Shown: piece by piece, positions 1 to 9,033 of the stretch
Position numbering within the stretch: the first letter of the stretch is position 1
Layout of the letters: the number at the start of each line of letters is the position of its first letter
Source: an uncultured Bacilli bacterium
Lineage (GTDB): Bacteria; Bacillota_I; Bacilli_A; RF39; UBA660
Assembly: GCA_947626125.1 (NCBI GenBank)
Contig: CANQRA010000005.1
Coordinates: 1-39,786, forward strand
Length of the DNA stretch: 39,786 bases
Reading direction: 5' to 3'
The notes under the pieces: generated by a model
Told to the model about the DNA's origin: nothing
Databases searched by the model: none
Seen by the model: the letters and a program-made list of their open reading frames with translations, nothing else
Position numbers and translations under genes: made by a program

Positions 1-52
1 TCAAGAAGGAAATTGGAATAATTTTAAATACGCGATGTCCATAAAATTGTGT

Positions 53-231
53 CTAAAAACTTGACATAAATCCAAATAATCCACCTTTTAAAATAATATT
101 ATGTTTATATTTGCTTTTTGAAAGTCTTTCTAAAATATGCTCAAAAAATACATTTGATATAGTTGGGCTGATACATTACTATTTCCTTTTGCTTTTTTGA
201 AAATAATACTTTTTAATTTGTCTTTATTCAC
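53..231 (-). pseudogene. Remnant of type IV TA toxin AbiEii (nucleotidyltransferase), frameshifted and truncated
   Basis: Minus strand: GTG start overlaps the AbiEi stop (TAGTG). Reads VNKDKLKSIIFKKAKGNSNVSAQLYQMYF, then needs a +1 shift at an A6 run (143-148) to continue FEHILERLSKSKYKHNIILKGGLFGFMSSF*. ILKGG resembles the AbiEii nucleotidyltransferase motif. Confidence 0.7.
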
Positions 232-830
232 TATAATAATACCTCCATATATTCACTTACTTTCTTTTCTATTTTCATTATTTTGGCATACTTTGTAAGT
301 TTACTTAAATTTTTATTTTTACTTCTAGCGTATTCTTTTAGTGCTTTTGAGAATATTTCTCCATCAATTTTATTTTTATTTTTAATAATATCACAAATAG
401 TTCTCTCAATATCATATACTTTAATTTTCATACCAAAAGGAGATGTCATTTCTATTGCTCCTAAATCTAAAATATTTCTATTTACAAAATTAATAATTAC
501 ATTTTTTTGCTTTTGTAAAACACCACTATATCCAAAAGGCAACGTAACATTATATACTAATGGATTACGGTCAGATAGTTTATGCAAGTATAAAGCAGTA
601 GCCATTGAAAATCTAGCATTTTTACTTTTAGAAGCAATTTTATAATATTCATCTGCAATATAATTTGGAAGTCCATAATAGCCTTTTGAAATTCTCACTA
701 ATTTTCCTGTCTTTACCATATTTGTTAAAAATCTTCTTTCAATTCCATTACTTACAACCTCGCTTGTCGTAACATAGCCATTATTTTTTTTTACGATTTT
801 TAAAATTTTATCATAATTCATATTTTTCAT
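231..830 (-). CDS. Type IV toxin-antitoxin AbiEi family antitoxin (wHTH regulator)
   Basis: 199 aa; N-terminal wHTH 'NNGYVTTSEVVSNGIERRFLTNMVKTGKLVRISKGYYGLP' typical of AbiEi; followed by an AbiEii remnant. Confidence 0.85.
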   Translation of the reverse strand: MKNMNYDKILKIVKKNNGYVTTSEVVSNGIERRFLTNMVKTGKLVRISKGYYGLPNYIADEYYKIASKSKNARFSMATALYLHKLSDRNPLVYNVTLPFGYSGVLQKQKNVIINFVNRNILDLGAIEMTSPFGMKIKVYDIERTICDIIKNKNKIDGEIFSKALKEYARSKNKNLSKLTKYAKIMKIEKKVSEYMEVLL

Positions 831-831
831 C

Positions 832-879
832 GTTCCCTTTCTAACTAAAATTTTATCATTTATTCGTTAAAAAGGGAAC
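832..879. promoter_or_regulatory. Inverted repeat upstream of abiEi, candidate operator
   Basis: GTTCCCTTTCTAAC (832-845) and GTTAAAAAGGGAAC (866-879): 13/14 complementary, directly upstream of the AbiEi start. Confidence 0.6.
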
Positions 880-1004
880 AGTTTTTTTAATTTTGTGCCA
901 ATGAATTGTCTCCATTGATGGCACAAAAAACTTTGCTAAATTATCAACAATTGCTTCCCCATCTATTACTCTAACCTACACAAAACTTTAAAAAATTATT
1001 TGGT

Positions 1005-2201
1005 TTATCTTAAGTTTAGAACGCAAAAACTTTCCACATGCTCACTCCACACAAACATATCTAAAAGTTTAATATCTTTAATAATATAATTTTCTTTTAA
1101 AATATTTAAATCTCTAACTAAAGTAAAAGGATTGCAAGAAACATATATAATAGTTTTAATTTTTTGTTCCATTATTTTCTTTAAAACATTGGCATCAACA
1201 CCACTTCTAGGAGGGTCTAGGATAACAACATCATAATCATTAGTAATTTGATTTAAAATATTCTTCGTATCACTACAAATAAATTCCGCATTATCTATTT
1301 TATTAATAACCTTATTTATTAACGCATCTTTGATGGCATTTTCATTGATTTCGATTCCTAAAGTATAATCACTATTTAAAGCCGCCACTAAAGATAAAGT
1401 ACCAACCCCACAATATAAATCGAGGATTTTCTTTTGGTTTAAAGTATTCTCCCTTATTAAATTAAATAATTTTTCGCACATATTGTCATTAACTTGAAAA
1501 AAAGCATCATAACTAACTTTAAATAATAAATCTTGAATTTGCGTAAAGAAGAAGTCTTCACCATATATACACTTATTATTTTGGATAATTCCTACAATAT
1601 TATGTTGCGTAATAAAATAATCTATATTACTTAATGTATCCGTACTTTTAATTATAATTAATAATTCATTTTTATAATTACATCTAATAGTAATCTCACC
1701 ATTTATAATAGATAATTTAGGTAAATCAGTAATTAAGTTATTAATCGCATCATTAACTAAATAACACTTTTTTATTTCTAATAATTCATGACTATCACTT
1801 AAATAATAGCCTATTTTTTGCTTAATTACTTTTAAAGTAATCTTATTGCGATAAGCATATTCCCTATCACTTTTAATAATATCTTTTACTTGATAGTCAA
1901 TATTCTTACTTCTTAAAATATCATTAATTTTCGTTAATTTATATTCTAATTCTTCGGTAAGAGAAACATGCATTAAATCACATCCACCACACAAATTAAA
2001 ATAAGGACAAATAGCCTCTTTTCTTAATTTAGATGGTTTAATGATTTTTACAATACTTCCTTCAAGATAATCCTTTTTATCTTTAGTTATTTTAACTAGA
2101 ACAATATCGCCAGGAACACTTTTCGGAATAAAAATAATTTTATTATCTAAATAACCAATACCGCGACCAGAATTGTCAAATTTTATTACTTCTATATTCA
2201 T
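1005..2201 (-). CDS. RlmD/RumA/TrmA-type class I SAM-dependent RNA (uracil-C5) methyltransferase
   Basis: 398 aa; Fe-S cysteines CPYFNLCGGCDLMH, SAM motif LDLYCGVGTLSL, catalytic VILDPPRSG and YVSCNPFTLVRDL. Confidence 0.92.
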   Translation of the reverse strand: MNIEVIKFDNSGRGIGYLDNKIIFIPKSVPGDIVLVKITKDKKDYLEGSIVKIIKPSKLRKEAICPYFNLCGGCDLMHVSLTEELEYKLTKINDILRSKNIDYQVKDIIKSDREYAYRNKITLKVIKQKIGYYLSDSHELLEIKKCYLVNDAINNLITDLPKLSIINGEITIRCNYKNELLIIIKSTDTLSNIDYFITQHNIVGIIQNNKCIYGEDFFFTQIQDLLFKVSYDAFFQVNDNMCEKLFNLIRENTLNQKKILDLYCGVGTLSLVAALNSDYTLGIEINENAIKDALINKVINKIDNAEFICSDTKNILNQITNDYDVVILDPPRSGVDANVLKKIMEQKIKTIIYVSCNPFTLVRDLNILKENYIIKDIKLLDMFVWSEHVESFCVLNLR

Positions 2202-2250
2202 AAAATTAATATATCATAAAACGCTAGAGAAAAAAAGACAAAATTGGCAG

Positions 2251-2283
2251 AAAAAAACTAGAGGTTTGAATTTTCCTCTAGTT
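2251..2283 (-). terminator. Rho-independent terminator downstream of lipoprotein gene
   Basis: Minus strand AACTAGAGG-AAAATTCAAA-CCTCTAGTTTTTTT: perfect stem followed by a T tract. Confidence 0.85.
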
Positions 2284-2295
2284 ATTAGTAATTAT

Positions 2296-4215
2296 TTATC
2301 TTGTCATACTTGGGATATCTACAAGTTCGATAAAATCGGCACATTCAGCTTCTTTACCATATTTTTGGATTAAACCTACTAAAGTATCTTTTGCGTAAGC
2401 AAAGACATTACCATTTTCTTCACTAGCAGCATAAGTATTAAAGGTATTTATCAAAACATCATAATCTTCTTTAGCAACAAAGATATCATGTTCACTACCA
2501 TTAGCAGATAATCTTAATGCATAATCTTGGTCATACTTTTCAGCACAAGCTACTAAAACTACACTTTCATTTTCACATCTGATTTGTTTTTGAGTCCAAT
2601 TAGAAGCTAAAAGTAATTCATCAACACTATAATAACTTCCATTATAATTCCAAGATGTATATGCTGACAATGCAGTTGTTTCTTTATTACCATTTCCTAA
2701 ACCAATTTGTGCATAATAACTCTTATCATTAAGAGGAGCATTTAAACTGATTTCATATAAACGGCTGTCATATCCAATATAAGCAATATTATTATTTATA
2801 ATTTCTTCAACAGATAAATCATTAACATAATAATAAACTACATGATTAACATTATCATTGTAATAATGTACTTCGCCATAAGCTTCAGTATATTTCTTTA
2901 AATAAGCATTCAATCTATTGATAGCATCTTTAATATTGCTATTATTTAAATCATCACTGCTTAATCCGATTTCACTAGCATTATCATTATTAAATGCTTC
3001 AATTACATTATTATTTTCTGGTTTTTGTTCAGGCTCTGTTATTTCTGGTTCTGTTATTTCTGGCTCAGTTACCTCTGGTTCGGTTGGAACAGGCTCTGTT
3101 GGCTTAGGTTCCGTTGGAACAGGTTCTGTTGGTTTTGGTTCTGTAGGCTTTGGCTCTGTAGGTGCTGGTTCTGTAGGTTTTGTTTGTTCTTCCTTTGATG
3201 GTTTATTATTACTTGGTTTTTCATTTTGAGTTTCAGTTAAATTAACATTAATGCTACCATCTAAAATAGGAATATATTCTATACACTCATCTTCCATATA
3301 ATACTTGTTAATAACTTGTAATAAGCTTTCTCCACAGTAAGCAATAACATCGCCATAATTACCTTTTTCTTTATAACTATCTATTAATGCTTTTAATGTT
3401 TCATAATCTTCTTTGCTAATTTCAATTGTAACTAAATTCTTTTTACTTGTATCATGTTTTTGGTCAACATCATTAAATTTTAATTTGTATATATCTTGCA
3501 TTTTTTCAAGGTAAACATACATTGAAAATTGATTTCTTGGATTATTAATATCTGGTCCATTATAAGAAATAGAAGTAATTACACCATTATAGCTTTTATA
3601 AAATTGCGTACTATCCATGGTATAAGATTTACCATCGACATTCCATTCTACATTATAACCAAGATAGTCAATAGTTTTAGCATTATCTAGAGAAACACTA
3701 TAAGTTAAAGTGTTATCAGGATTAACCATAGTAAAGTATAAATATTCATTTGCTTTATATAGAACACTATAATATTCATTATCATTAACTATAAATTTAA
3801 CTTGATTACTAACGGCCCCAGCTTTAACTTCACATTGAACATTTTCACGTGAATCTAATACATTATTTAATTCATCAACAATGGCTTTTACTTCAGATAA
3901 GTTATAAATTTCTTCAGGTATACCAATTTGTTTAGCAGTCGCTAAATTAAATGTTCCCGTTGTATTTACAGTTACGTTTGTTTCTGGAGTATTTGTATTG
4001 GCATCGCCTTGTAATTTATTAATTTCTTCTTTTAAAGCTTCTAATTCACTTTCTCTAGCACTATTTTCACTTTCTAATTTTTCAATAGCCTCTAGTGCTT
4101 TATTATAATCATCCTCAGAAACTTTTTTAGCACAACTAGACACTAAACCAATTTGAAGTGCGGCTAGAACAAAGGCAATTCCTTTCTTTAATTTAATTTT
4201 CGATTTTTCTATCAT
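2296..4215 (-). CDS. Lipoprotein with coiled coil, two related domains and a (T-E-P)-rich linker
   Basis: Lipobox-like LVSSC; coiled coil; KPTEPAPTEPKPTEP...EITEPE linker; both domains end in similar segments (EISKEDYETLKALIDSY... and FVAKEDYDVLINTFNTY...). Confidence 0.8.
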   Translation of the reverse strand: MIEKSKIKLKKGIAFVLAALQIGLVSSCAKKVSEDDYNKALEAIEKLESENSARESELEALKEEINKLQGDANTNTPETNVTVNTTGTFNLATAKQIGIPEEIYNLSEVKAIVDELNNVLDSRENVQCEVKAGAVSNQVKFIVNDNEYYSVLYKANEYLYFTMVNPDNTLTYSVSLDNAKTIDYLGYNVEWNVDGKSYTMDSTQFYKSYNGVITSISYNGPDINNPRNQFSMYVYLEKMQDIYKLKFNDVDQKHDTSKKNLVTIEISKEDYETLKALIDSYKEKGNYGDVIAYCGESLLQVINKYYMEDECIEYIPILDGSINVNLTETQNEKPSNNKPSKEEQTKPTEPAPTEPKPTEPKPTEPVPTEPKPTEPVPTEPEVTEPEITEPEITEPEQKPENNNVIEAFNNDNASEIGLSSDDLNNSNIKDAINRLNAYLKKYTEAYGEVHYYNDNVNHVVYYYVNDLSVEEIINNNIAYIGYDSRLYEISLNAPLNDKSYYAQIGLGNGNKETTALSAYTSWNYNGSYYSVDELLLASNWTQKQIRCENESVVLVACAEKYDQDYALRLSANGSEHDIFVAKEDYDVLINTFNTYAASEENGNVFAYAKDTLVGLIQKYGKEAECADFIELVDIPSMTR

Positions 4216-4384
4216 AAATATCCCCCTTTCGAAAATTAATATATATTATAAAGATTTTATTCGATTTGTCAAGAGAATCGCTAACGATTTTAGGCCAAAA
4301 TCATGAAAAATCTATGATAATAGGCAATATATGATTATTTTTACATATTACTACTTAATTTTCTTTAGTCAAGCTTTAGTCAAG

Positions 4385-4411
4385 AAAAAAGTGATGTTTC
4401 CACCACTTTAA
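4385..4411 (-). terminator. Rho-independent terminator after sufS
   Basis: Minus strand AAAGTGGTG-GAAA-CATCACTTTTTT hairpin (one G-T) followed by T tract. Confidence 0.8.
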
Positions 4412-5604
4412 AGCATTTCTTGCATTATTTTATCTTTATCTTTTAATAAATCTACTAAGTTATCTATTTCACTTTCCGTATTATAAAAATATAAACTCAC
4501 TCTTATGGAATTAGCCACCCCTAAAATATCCTTCGTAAGTTTAGCACAATGATTACCCGCTCTTACACAAATACCATATTTATTTAAATAATAAGCCACA
4601 TCTTCAGAGAAAAGGCCATCAATATTAAAAGTTACAATCCCACTATCAGCTTCTAAATTAAGAATATCAATATGAGGTATTTTAACTAATTTCTCGACTA
4701 AATAATTGCGCAATTCTTTTTCATAACTCTCGATTTTGGTCATGCCAATTTTCTCTAAATATCTAATGGCTTCCCCTAAACCAATGACCCCCGCAATATT
4801 AGGAGTTCCTGCTTCAAGTCTTGTCGGAATATCTTTTAAAACCATGGTTTCTTCGGAATCAAAGGATTCATTCATTCCTCCCCCTAAATTAACTGGTTCG
4901 ATATTTTGCATTAGTTCATATTTAGCATATAAAACACCTACCCCGGTTGGTCCTAACATTTTATGGGCAGAAAAAGCTAAGAAATCGACATCAGATGATG
5001 CCACATCAATTTTTTTATGGGGAACACTTTGGGCACCATCAACTACGACAAAGATATCTCTTGAATGAGCAAACTCACATATTTCTTTAATGGGACGAAC
5101 ATCTCCCACCACATTGGTAATTTCCGCAATACTAATAACTCGGGTTTTCGATGTAACTACACTCTTTAAATTCTCTAAAGTAACAAAGTTATTATCATCT
5201 AGGGGTATGTATTTTATTTTAGCCCCAGTTTTACCAGCAATCCGAAACCAAGGCATAACATTAGAGGCATGTTCTGTTTTAGTCAAAATTATTTCATCAT
5301 CAGGCTCTAATAGATTACTAAAAAAACCATTAACGATTAAATTCATACTATCCGTAGAACCACTTGTAAAGACTATCTCTTCTTTTCTTTTCGCCCCAAT
5401 AAAATCTTTAACTAAATCCCGCACATTTTCATATTCTAAATCTACTTTATAAGATATATCATAGTCCCCCCTGTGGGCATTGGCACTATAATTTTCATAA
5501 TAATCAACGACTTTATCAATCACACATTGAGGTTTTAAACTAGTTGCCCCATTATCTAAATAAATTATATCTCCTTTTAACATAGGAAAATCTTCTCTAT
5601 GCAT
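4408..5604 (-). CDS. sufS: Cysteine desulfurase SufS
   Basis: 398 aa; YLDNGATSLKP, PLP-lysine region VDFLAFSAHKMLGPTGVGVLY, active Cys region VRAGNHCAK. Confidence 0.95.
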   Translation of the reverse strand: MHREDFPMLKGDIIYLDNGATSLKPQCVIDKVVDYYENYSANAHRGDYDISYKVDLEYENVRDLVKDFIGAKRKEEIVFTSGSTDSMNLIVNGFFSNLLEPDDEIILTKTEHASNVMPWFRIAGKTGAKIKYIPLDDNNFVTLENLKSVVTSKTRVISIAEITNVVGDVRPIKEICEFAHSRDIFVVVDGAQSVPHKKIDVASSDVDFLAFSAHKMLGPTGVGVLYAKYELMQNIEPVNLGGGMNESFDSEETMVLKDIPTRLEAGTPNIAGVIGLGEAIRYLEKIGMTKIESYEKELRNYLVEKLVKIPHIDILNLEADSGIVTFNIDGLFSEDVAYYLNKYGICVRAGNHCAKLTKDILGVANSIRVSLYFYNTESEIDNLVDLLKDKDKIMQEML

Positions 5605-6254
5605 TATTCACCTTCCAAATTCTTTATATATTCGTCCATATTGCTATATTTAAATCCCTGTAAAAGTAATTCTTTAGCTACCTCTTCTTCTAATTCTTTA
5701 CTCATTAAATAATTTAACATATCTTTATTTAAACTACCAATCGTTGTTAAATGATTTGCTGATACTTCATTACTTAAACAGATAATATTTGGTTCAATAT
5801 GAACAAATCCTCCATTATTTACTCCTTTTAAATCTTCTAAAGCAATATTATTTAAAGTATTTTTTTCTATTTTAACATTAATAATCATTTTCATAAGTTC
5901 TTTATTACTTATTATTCGACTATTTATTAATGAAGAATTATTATTACCTTCAATATTATTATTAACAGTTAATTCACAATTAGCATTACTTATAATAGAA
6001 ATATTTAAATTAACTTTTGTTAATTTATTTTGATTAATATTAATTATTAAATCATTACTTAATTTAGAATTATATAAATATACTTCTAAATTACTATTTT
6101 CTCTTAAATTTAAATCTATTTTATGAACATTTTCATTTACTAAATATAATTTAGTATGACCATCTATATTAATTACGACATCTTTACTTTTTATCTTTAT
6201 ATGATAGTTATCACTTTTTAAATTTATAATATCACTCACTAATAATTTATTCAT
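5604..6254 (-). CDS. Short SufB/SufD-family Fe-S scaffold-like protein
   Basis: 216 aa between sufC and sufS; C-terminal 'FVHIEPNIICLSNEVSANHLTTIGSLNKDMLNYLMSKEL' matches the SufB/D 'P.L....V.ASHGAT.G.LDE..L.YL.SRG' pattern. Confidence 0.75.
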   Translation of the reverse strand: MNKLLVSDIINLKSDNYHIKIKSKDVVINIDGHTKLYLVNENVHKIDLNLRENSNLEVYLYNSKLSNDLIININQNKLTKVNLNISIISNANCELTVNNNIEGNNNSSLINSRIISNKELMKMIINVKIEKNTLNNIALEDLKGVNNGGFVHIEPNIICLSNEVSANHLTTIGSLNKDMLNYLMSKELEEEVAKELLLQGFKYSNMDEYIKNLEGE

Positions 6255-6282
6255 AATCTAATTTCTTTCTTATAACAAACGC

Positions 6283-7011
6283 TTATATTTCGTTAGTTAT
6301 TTCTTTAAATCCTTTATTTAATATTTCTTTAGCTAGCTCTTTTTTACCCGAAGTAACTATTTTTTTATCATTTAATAAGTGAACATAATAATCATCAAAG
6401 GTATTAATTAAAGTATCATTATGGGTAATAATTAAAATACTAGGTTTATATAATTCATAATATTGTTTTAAAGAAGAAGCCACTACTTTAAGGGCATCAA
6501 CATCAAGTCCCGAATCAATTTCATCTAAAATAATAAATTTAGGTTTTAATATCCACATGTGTAAGAGTTCTATTTTTTTCTTTTCGCCTCCTGAACAACC
6601 TACATTTATATCCCGATGAATAAAACTTTTATCTAAATCAAGACTAGCACAAACATTTTCTAATTCTTTATTGAATTTAAAAATATCGACTTTTTCTCTT
6701 TGACTTAAAGCTGCCCTTAACATAGAGGCATTAGAAACACCTTCAATTTCCATAGGGCTTTGGTTAATTAAATAAATACCTAACTTACTTCTTTCATAGA
6801 TATTTAAATTCGTTATATCTTTATCATCATAATAGATATGACCTTTAACTTGATAATTTTTATCACCCATTAACATTTTAGCTATACTACTTTTACCAAC
6901 ACCATTTCGCCCCATTAAAACATGTATTTCACCATCAGGTATTTGTAAATTTAAATTTTCGAATAAGATATTATCATTAACTGATAAAAGAACGTTATCT
7001 ATATTTAGCAT
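6283..7011 (-). CDS. sufC: Fe-S cluster assembly ATPase SufC
   Basis: ABC ATPase: Walker A GRNGVGKSS, signature CSGGEKKKIELL, Walker B FIILDEIDSGLD. ORF track starts at 7044; MLNIDNVLL at 7011 is the more likely start. Confidence 0.93.
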   Translation of the reverse strand: MLNIDNVLLSVNDNILFENLNLQIPDGEIHVLMGRNGVGKSSIAKMLMGDKNYQVKGHIYYDDKDITNLNIYERSKLGIYLINQSPMEIEGVSNASMLRAALSQREKVDIFKFNKELENVCASLDLDKSFIHRDINVGCSGGEKKKIELLHMWILKPKFIILDEIDSGLDVDALKVVASSLKQYYELYKPSILIITHNDTLINTFDDYYVHLLNDKKIVTSGKKELAKEILNKGFKEITNEI

Positions 7012-7059
7012 AAAATCACCTACATAAATGATTATACCACACATTTTTATTTATATTAA

Positions 7060-7086
7060 AAAAAAGAAAAGGATTGCCCTTTCCTC
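7060..7086 (-). terminator. Probable terminator after pseudopilin gene
   Basis: Minus strand GAAAGG-GCAA-TCCTTTTC followed by an 8-T tract. Confidence 0.55.
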
Positions 7087-7093
7087 ATTAATT

Positions 7094-7567
7094 TTATTCA
7101 CAACTACAAGTTTCGGCTTGTTCATTCCAAGTACCAACATTTAAATTACCATTTTTACTAAAATCACTATAAGGTTCATTTATAAACCAATATTCATCGC
7201 CTTTTTTAAGGGATAAATTATATCCTACTTCTTTACCGTTTTCAATATTGATTTCGACTTTACCTTTATAAGTATCTTTATCTAGGGCAGATATCCCAGC
7301 ATTGACTAAAGTTTCAATAGTAAAACATACTTTGCTAGCACTAACACAAGATTTATTATCGTTATTAACTTTTAAAGCCCCCATACTATAATTAAGGTAA
7401 GCATCTTTGGTATTCTTTACTGCCAGTGTGGCTTCTGTTCTAAAAGCTTCTTCTCTTGCTAAATTCATCGTCGGTAGAACATTCGTGGTTGCAAGAGCAA
7501 TAACTACCGCCAAAACTACAATAACCGCAAGTAATTCAATTAATGTAAATCCATCATTATTTTTCAT
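7094..7567 (-). CDS. Type IV pilin-like (pseudopilin) protein with prepilin N-terminal motif
   Basis: N-terminus MKNNDGFTLIELLAVIVVLAVVIALATT. Confidence 0.85.
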   Translation of the reverse strand: MKNNDGFTLIELLAVIVVLAVVIALATTNVLPTMNLAREEAFRTEATLAVKNTKDAYLNYSMGALKVNNDNKSCVSASKVCFTIETLVNAGISALDKDTYKGKVEINIENGKEVGYNLSLKKGDEYWFINEPYSDFSKNGNLNVGTWNEQAETCSCE

Positions 7568-7578
7568 GATTATTTCCC

Positions 7579-8100
7579 TTAAGATATATCTGAAGCACTA
7601 CAAGTAAATGTCCCTGTTTTATCATAATCTTGAACATCTTCTACTTTGACATTACCCGAAATACCATTTATCACATAGTCTTTATTATGCATTGTTATTG
7701 TATATTGATATCTTCCTGTTGTTCCATCGGTATTAGTGTTAACAACTATTTTCCCGGCATATTCAGGTTCTTCTCCTTCAAAGTATTCAGAATCTTTATC
7801 AATTAATCCTACATCAACTAAATATTTTAAAGAAAAACAGTATTTATTATTTCCTTTTTGATAATCTTTATCCATGGCTTTAGGTTCACTAATAGTACCA
7901 AGGTCATAAAAATTCAATATATTAGATGCTGTTCCCATAAAAATATTCGCTTCATCCGCAAAAGCACCTTTTTTTATGTTAGATACCATGGGCAAAACCG
8001 CAGTTGTACCGATGGCAATAACTACCGCTAAAACGACAATAACTGCTAATAATTCAATAAGAGTAAAACCTTTATTATTTTTAAAAGTTTCCATAATCAT
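7579..8100 (-). CDS. Type IV pilin-like (pseudopilin) protein with prepilin N-terminal motif
   Basis: N-terminus MIMETFKNNKGFTLIELLAVIVVLAVVIAIGTT; tandem with the preceding pilin gene. Confidence 0.85.
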   Translation of the reverse strand: MIMETFKNNKGFTLIELLAVIVVLAVVIAIGTTAVLPMVSNIKKGAFADEANIFMGTASNILNFYDLGTISEPKAMDKDYQKGNNKYCFSLKYLVDVGLIDKDSEYFEGEEPEYAGKIVVNTNTDGTTGRYQYTITMHNKDYVINGISGNVKVEDVQDYDKTGTFTCSASDIS

Positions 8101-8185
8101 TTCACCTTTTATCCTATAAATTTATCTTACAATATTTATTATTTAATGTCAATTATAAACCAAGAAAAAAATACTAAATTAATTG

Positions 8186-8980
8186 TTAACTAAAGGCAAC
8201 ATCAAGTAACATCATGATGGCAAAACCAAGAAGAGTAAAAAAGCTCATTAAATTTTTACATTTATTATTTTGACTTTCCGGAATTAATTCACTAACGGCG
8301 ACATAAATCATCGCTCCTGCGGCAAAAGATAAGAAGAATGGCAAAATATTTTCTACATACATAACTAAGAAACAACCAATGATTCCGGCGATAGGTTCAA
8401 CAATACCACTAAGCATACCATAAATAAAGGATTTAGTTCGACTAAAATTTTCTCTTCTTAAAGGAAGGCTAATGGCACTACCTTCGGGAAAATTTTGAAT
8501 ACCAATGCCGACCGCTAACATAAAGGCCCCAATTAAGGTGGTTGTACCTTTCCCTATTGAACCAAAGGCAACCCCAATAGCAAGACCTTCTGGTATATTA
8601 TGAAGCGTAATTGATAACATTAACATTAAACTTCTTTTAATACCTTTGGCATTATCTCTTTTTTTCTTATTTAAATATCTAGAAAAAACATTATCACTTA
8701 AAATGAGAATAATACAACCCACTAAAAAACCTAAGGAAACAGTTAAAGCCGGATTAATCCCTATTTTACTCGCATCTTCAATCGCTGGATTTAAAAGGGA
8801 GAAAAAAGAAGCCGCAATCATAACACCCGCCGATAAACCTAGCATTGCATCTAAGATTGTTCCATTTACTTTTTTAAAAAAGAATACTAAGGAAGCCCCT
8901 AAAGTAGTAACACCCCATGTCATTAAAGTAGCAATTAATACTTGCATAAAAATACTTGTATGAATATAAAAATCTATCAT
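8186..8980 (-). CDS. ZIP family metal transporter
   Basis: 264 aa polytopic; HNIPEGLAIGVAFGS and QNFPEGSAISLPL motifs. Confidence 0.92.
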   Translation of the reverse strand: MIDFYIHTSIFMQVLIATLMTWGVTTLGASLVFFFKKVNGTILDAMLGLSAGVMIAASFFSLLNPAIEDASKIGINPALTVSLGFLVGCIILILSDNVFSRYLNKKKRDNAKGIKRSLMLMLSITLHNIPEGLAIGVAFGSIGKGTTTLIGAFMLAVGIGIQNFPEGSAISLPLRRENFSRTKSFIYGMLSGIVEPIAGIIGCFLVMYVENILPFFLSFAAGAMIYVAVSELIPESQNNKCKNLMSFFTLLGFAIMMLLDVAFS

Positions 8981-9033
8981 TAATAATACACCTAATATAT
9001 TATAGAAATATCTTCTATAACTGTGTAGGCATA

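Noticed and set aside
283-645. + strand ORFs antisense to confident genes (283, 2173, 4736, 5090, 7407, 8646, 9107, 15356, 16914, 17550, 18988, 19486, 19951, 22754, 27958, 28396, 32934, 34632, 34992) and out-of-frame minus ORFs 19550 and 36937
   Set aside because: Each overlaps a gene with clear protein-family motifs in another frame; no independent evidence.
2918-3229. + strand ORF with GSVGFGSVGAGSV repeats
   Set aside because: Antisense shadow of the TEP-repeat linker in the lipoprotein gene.
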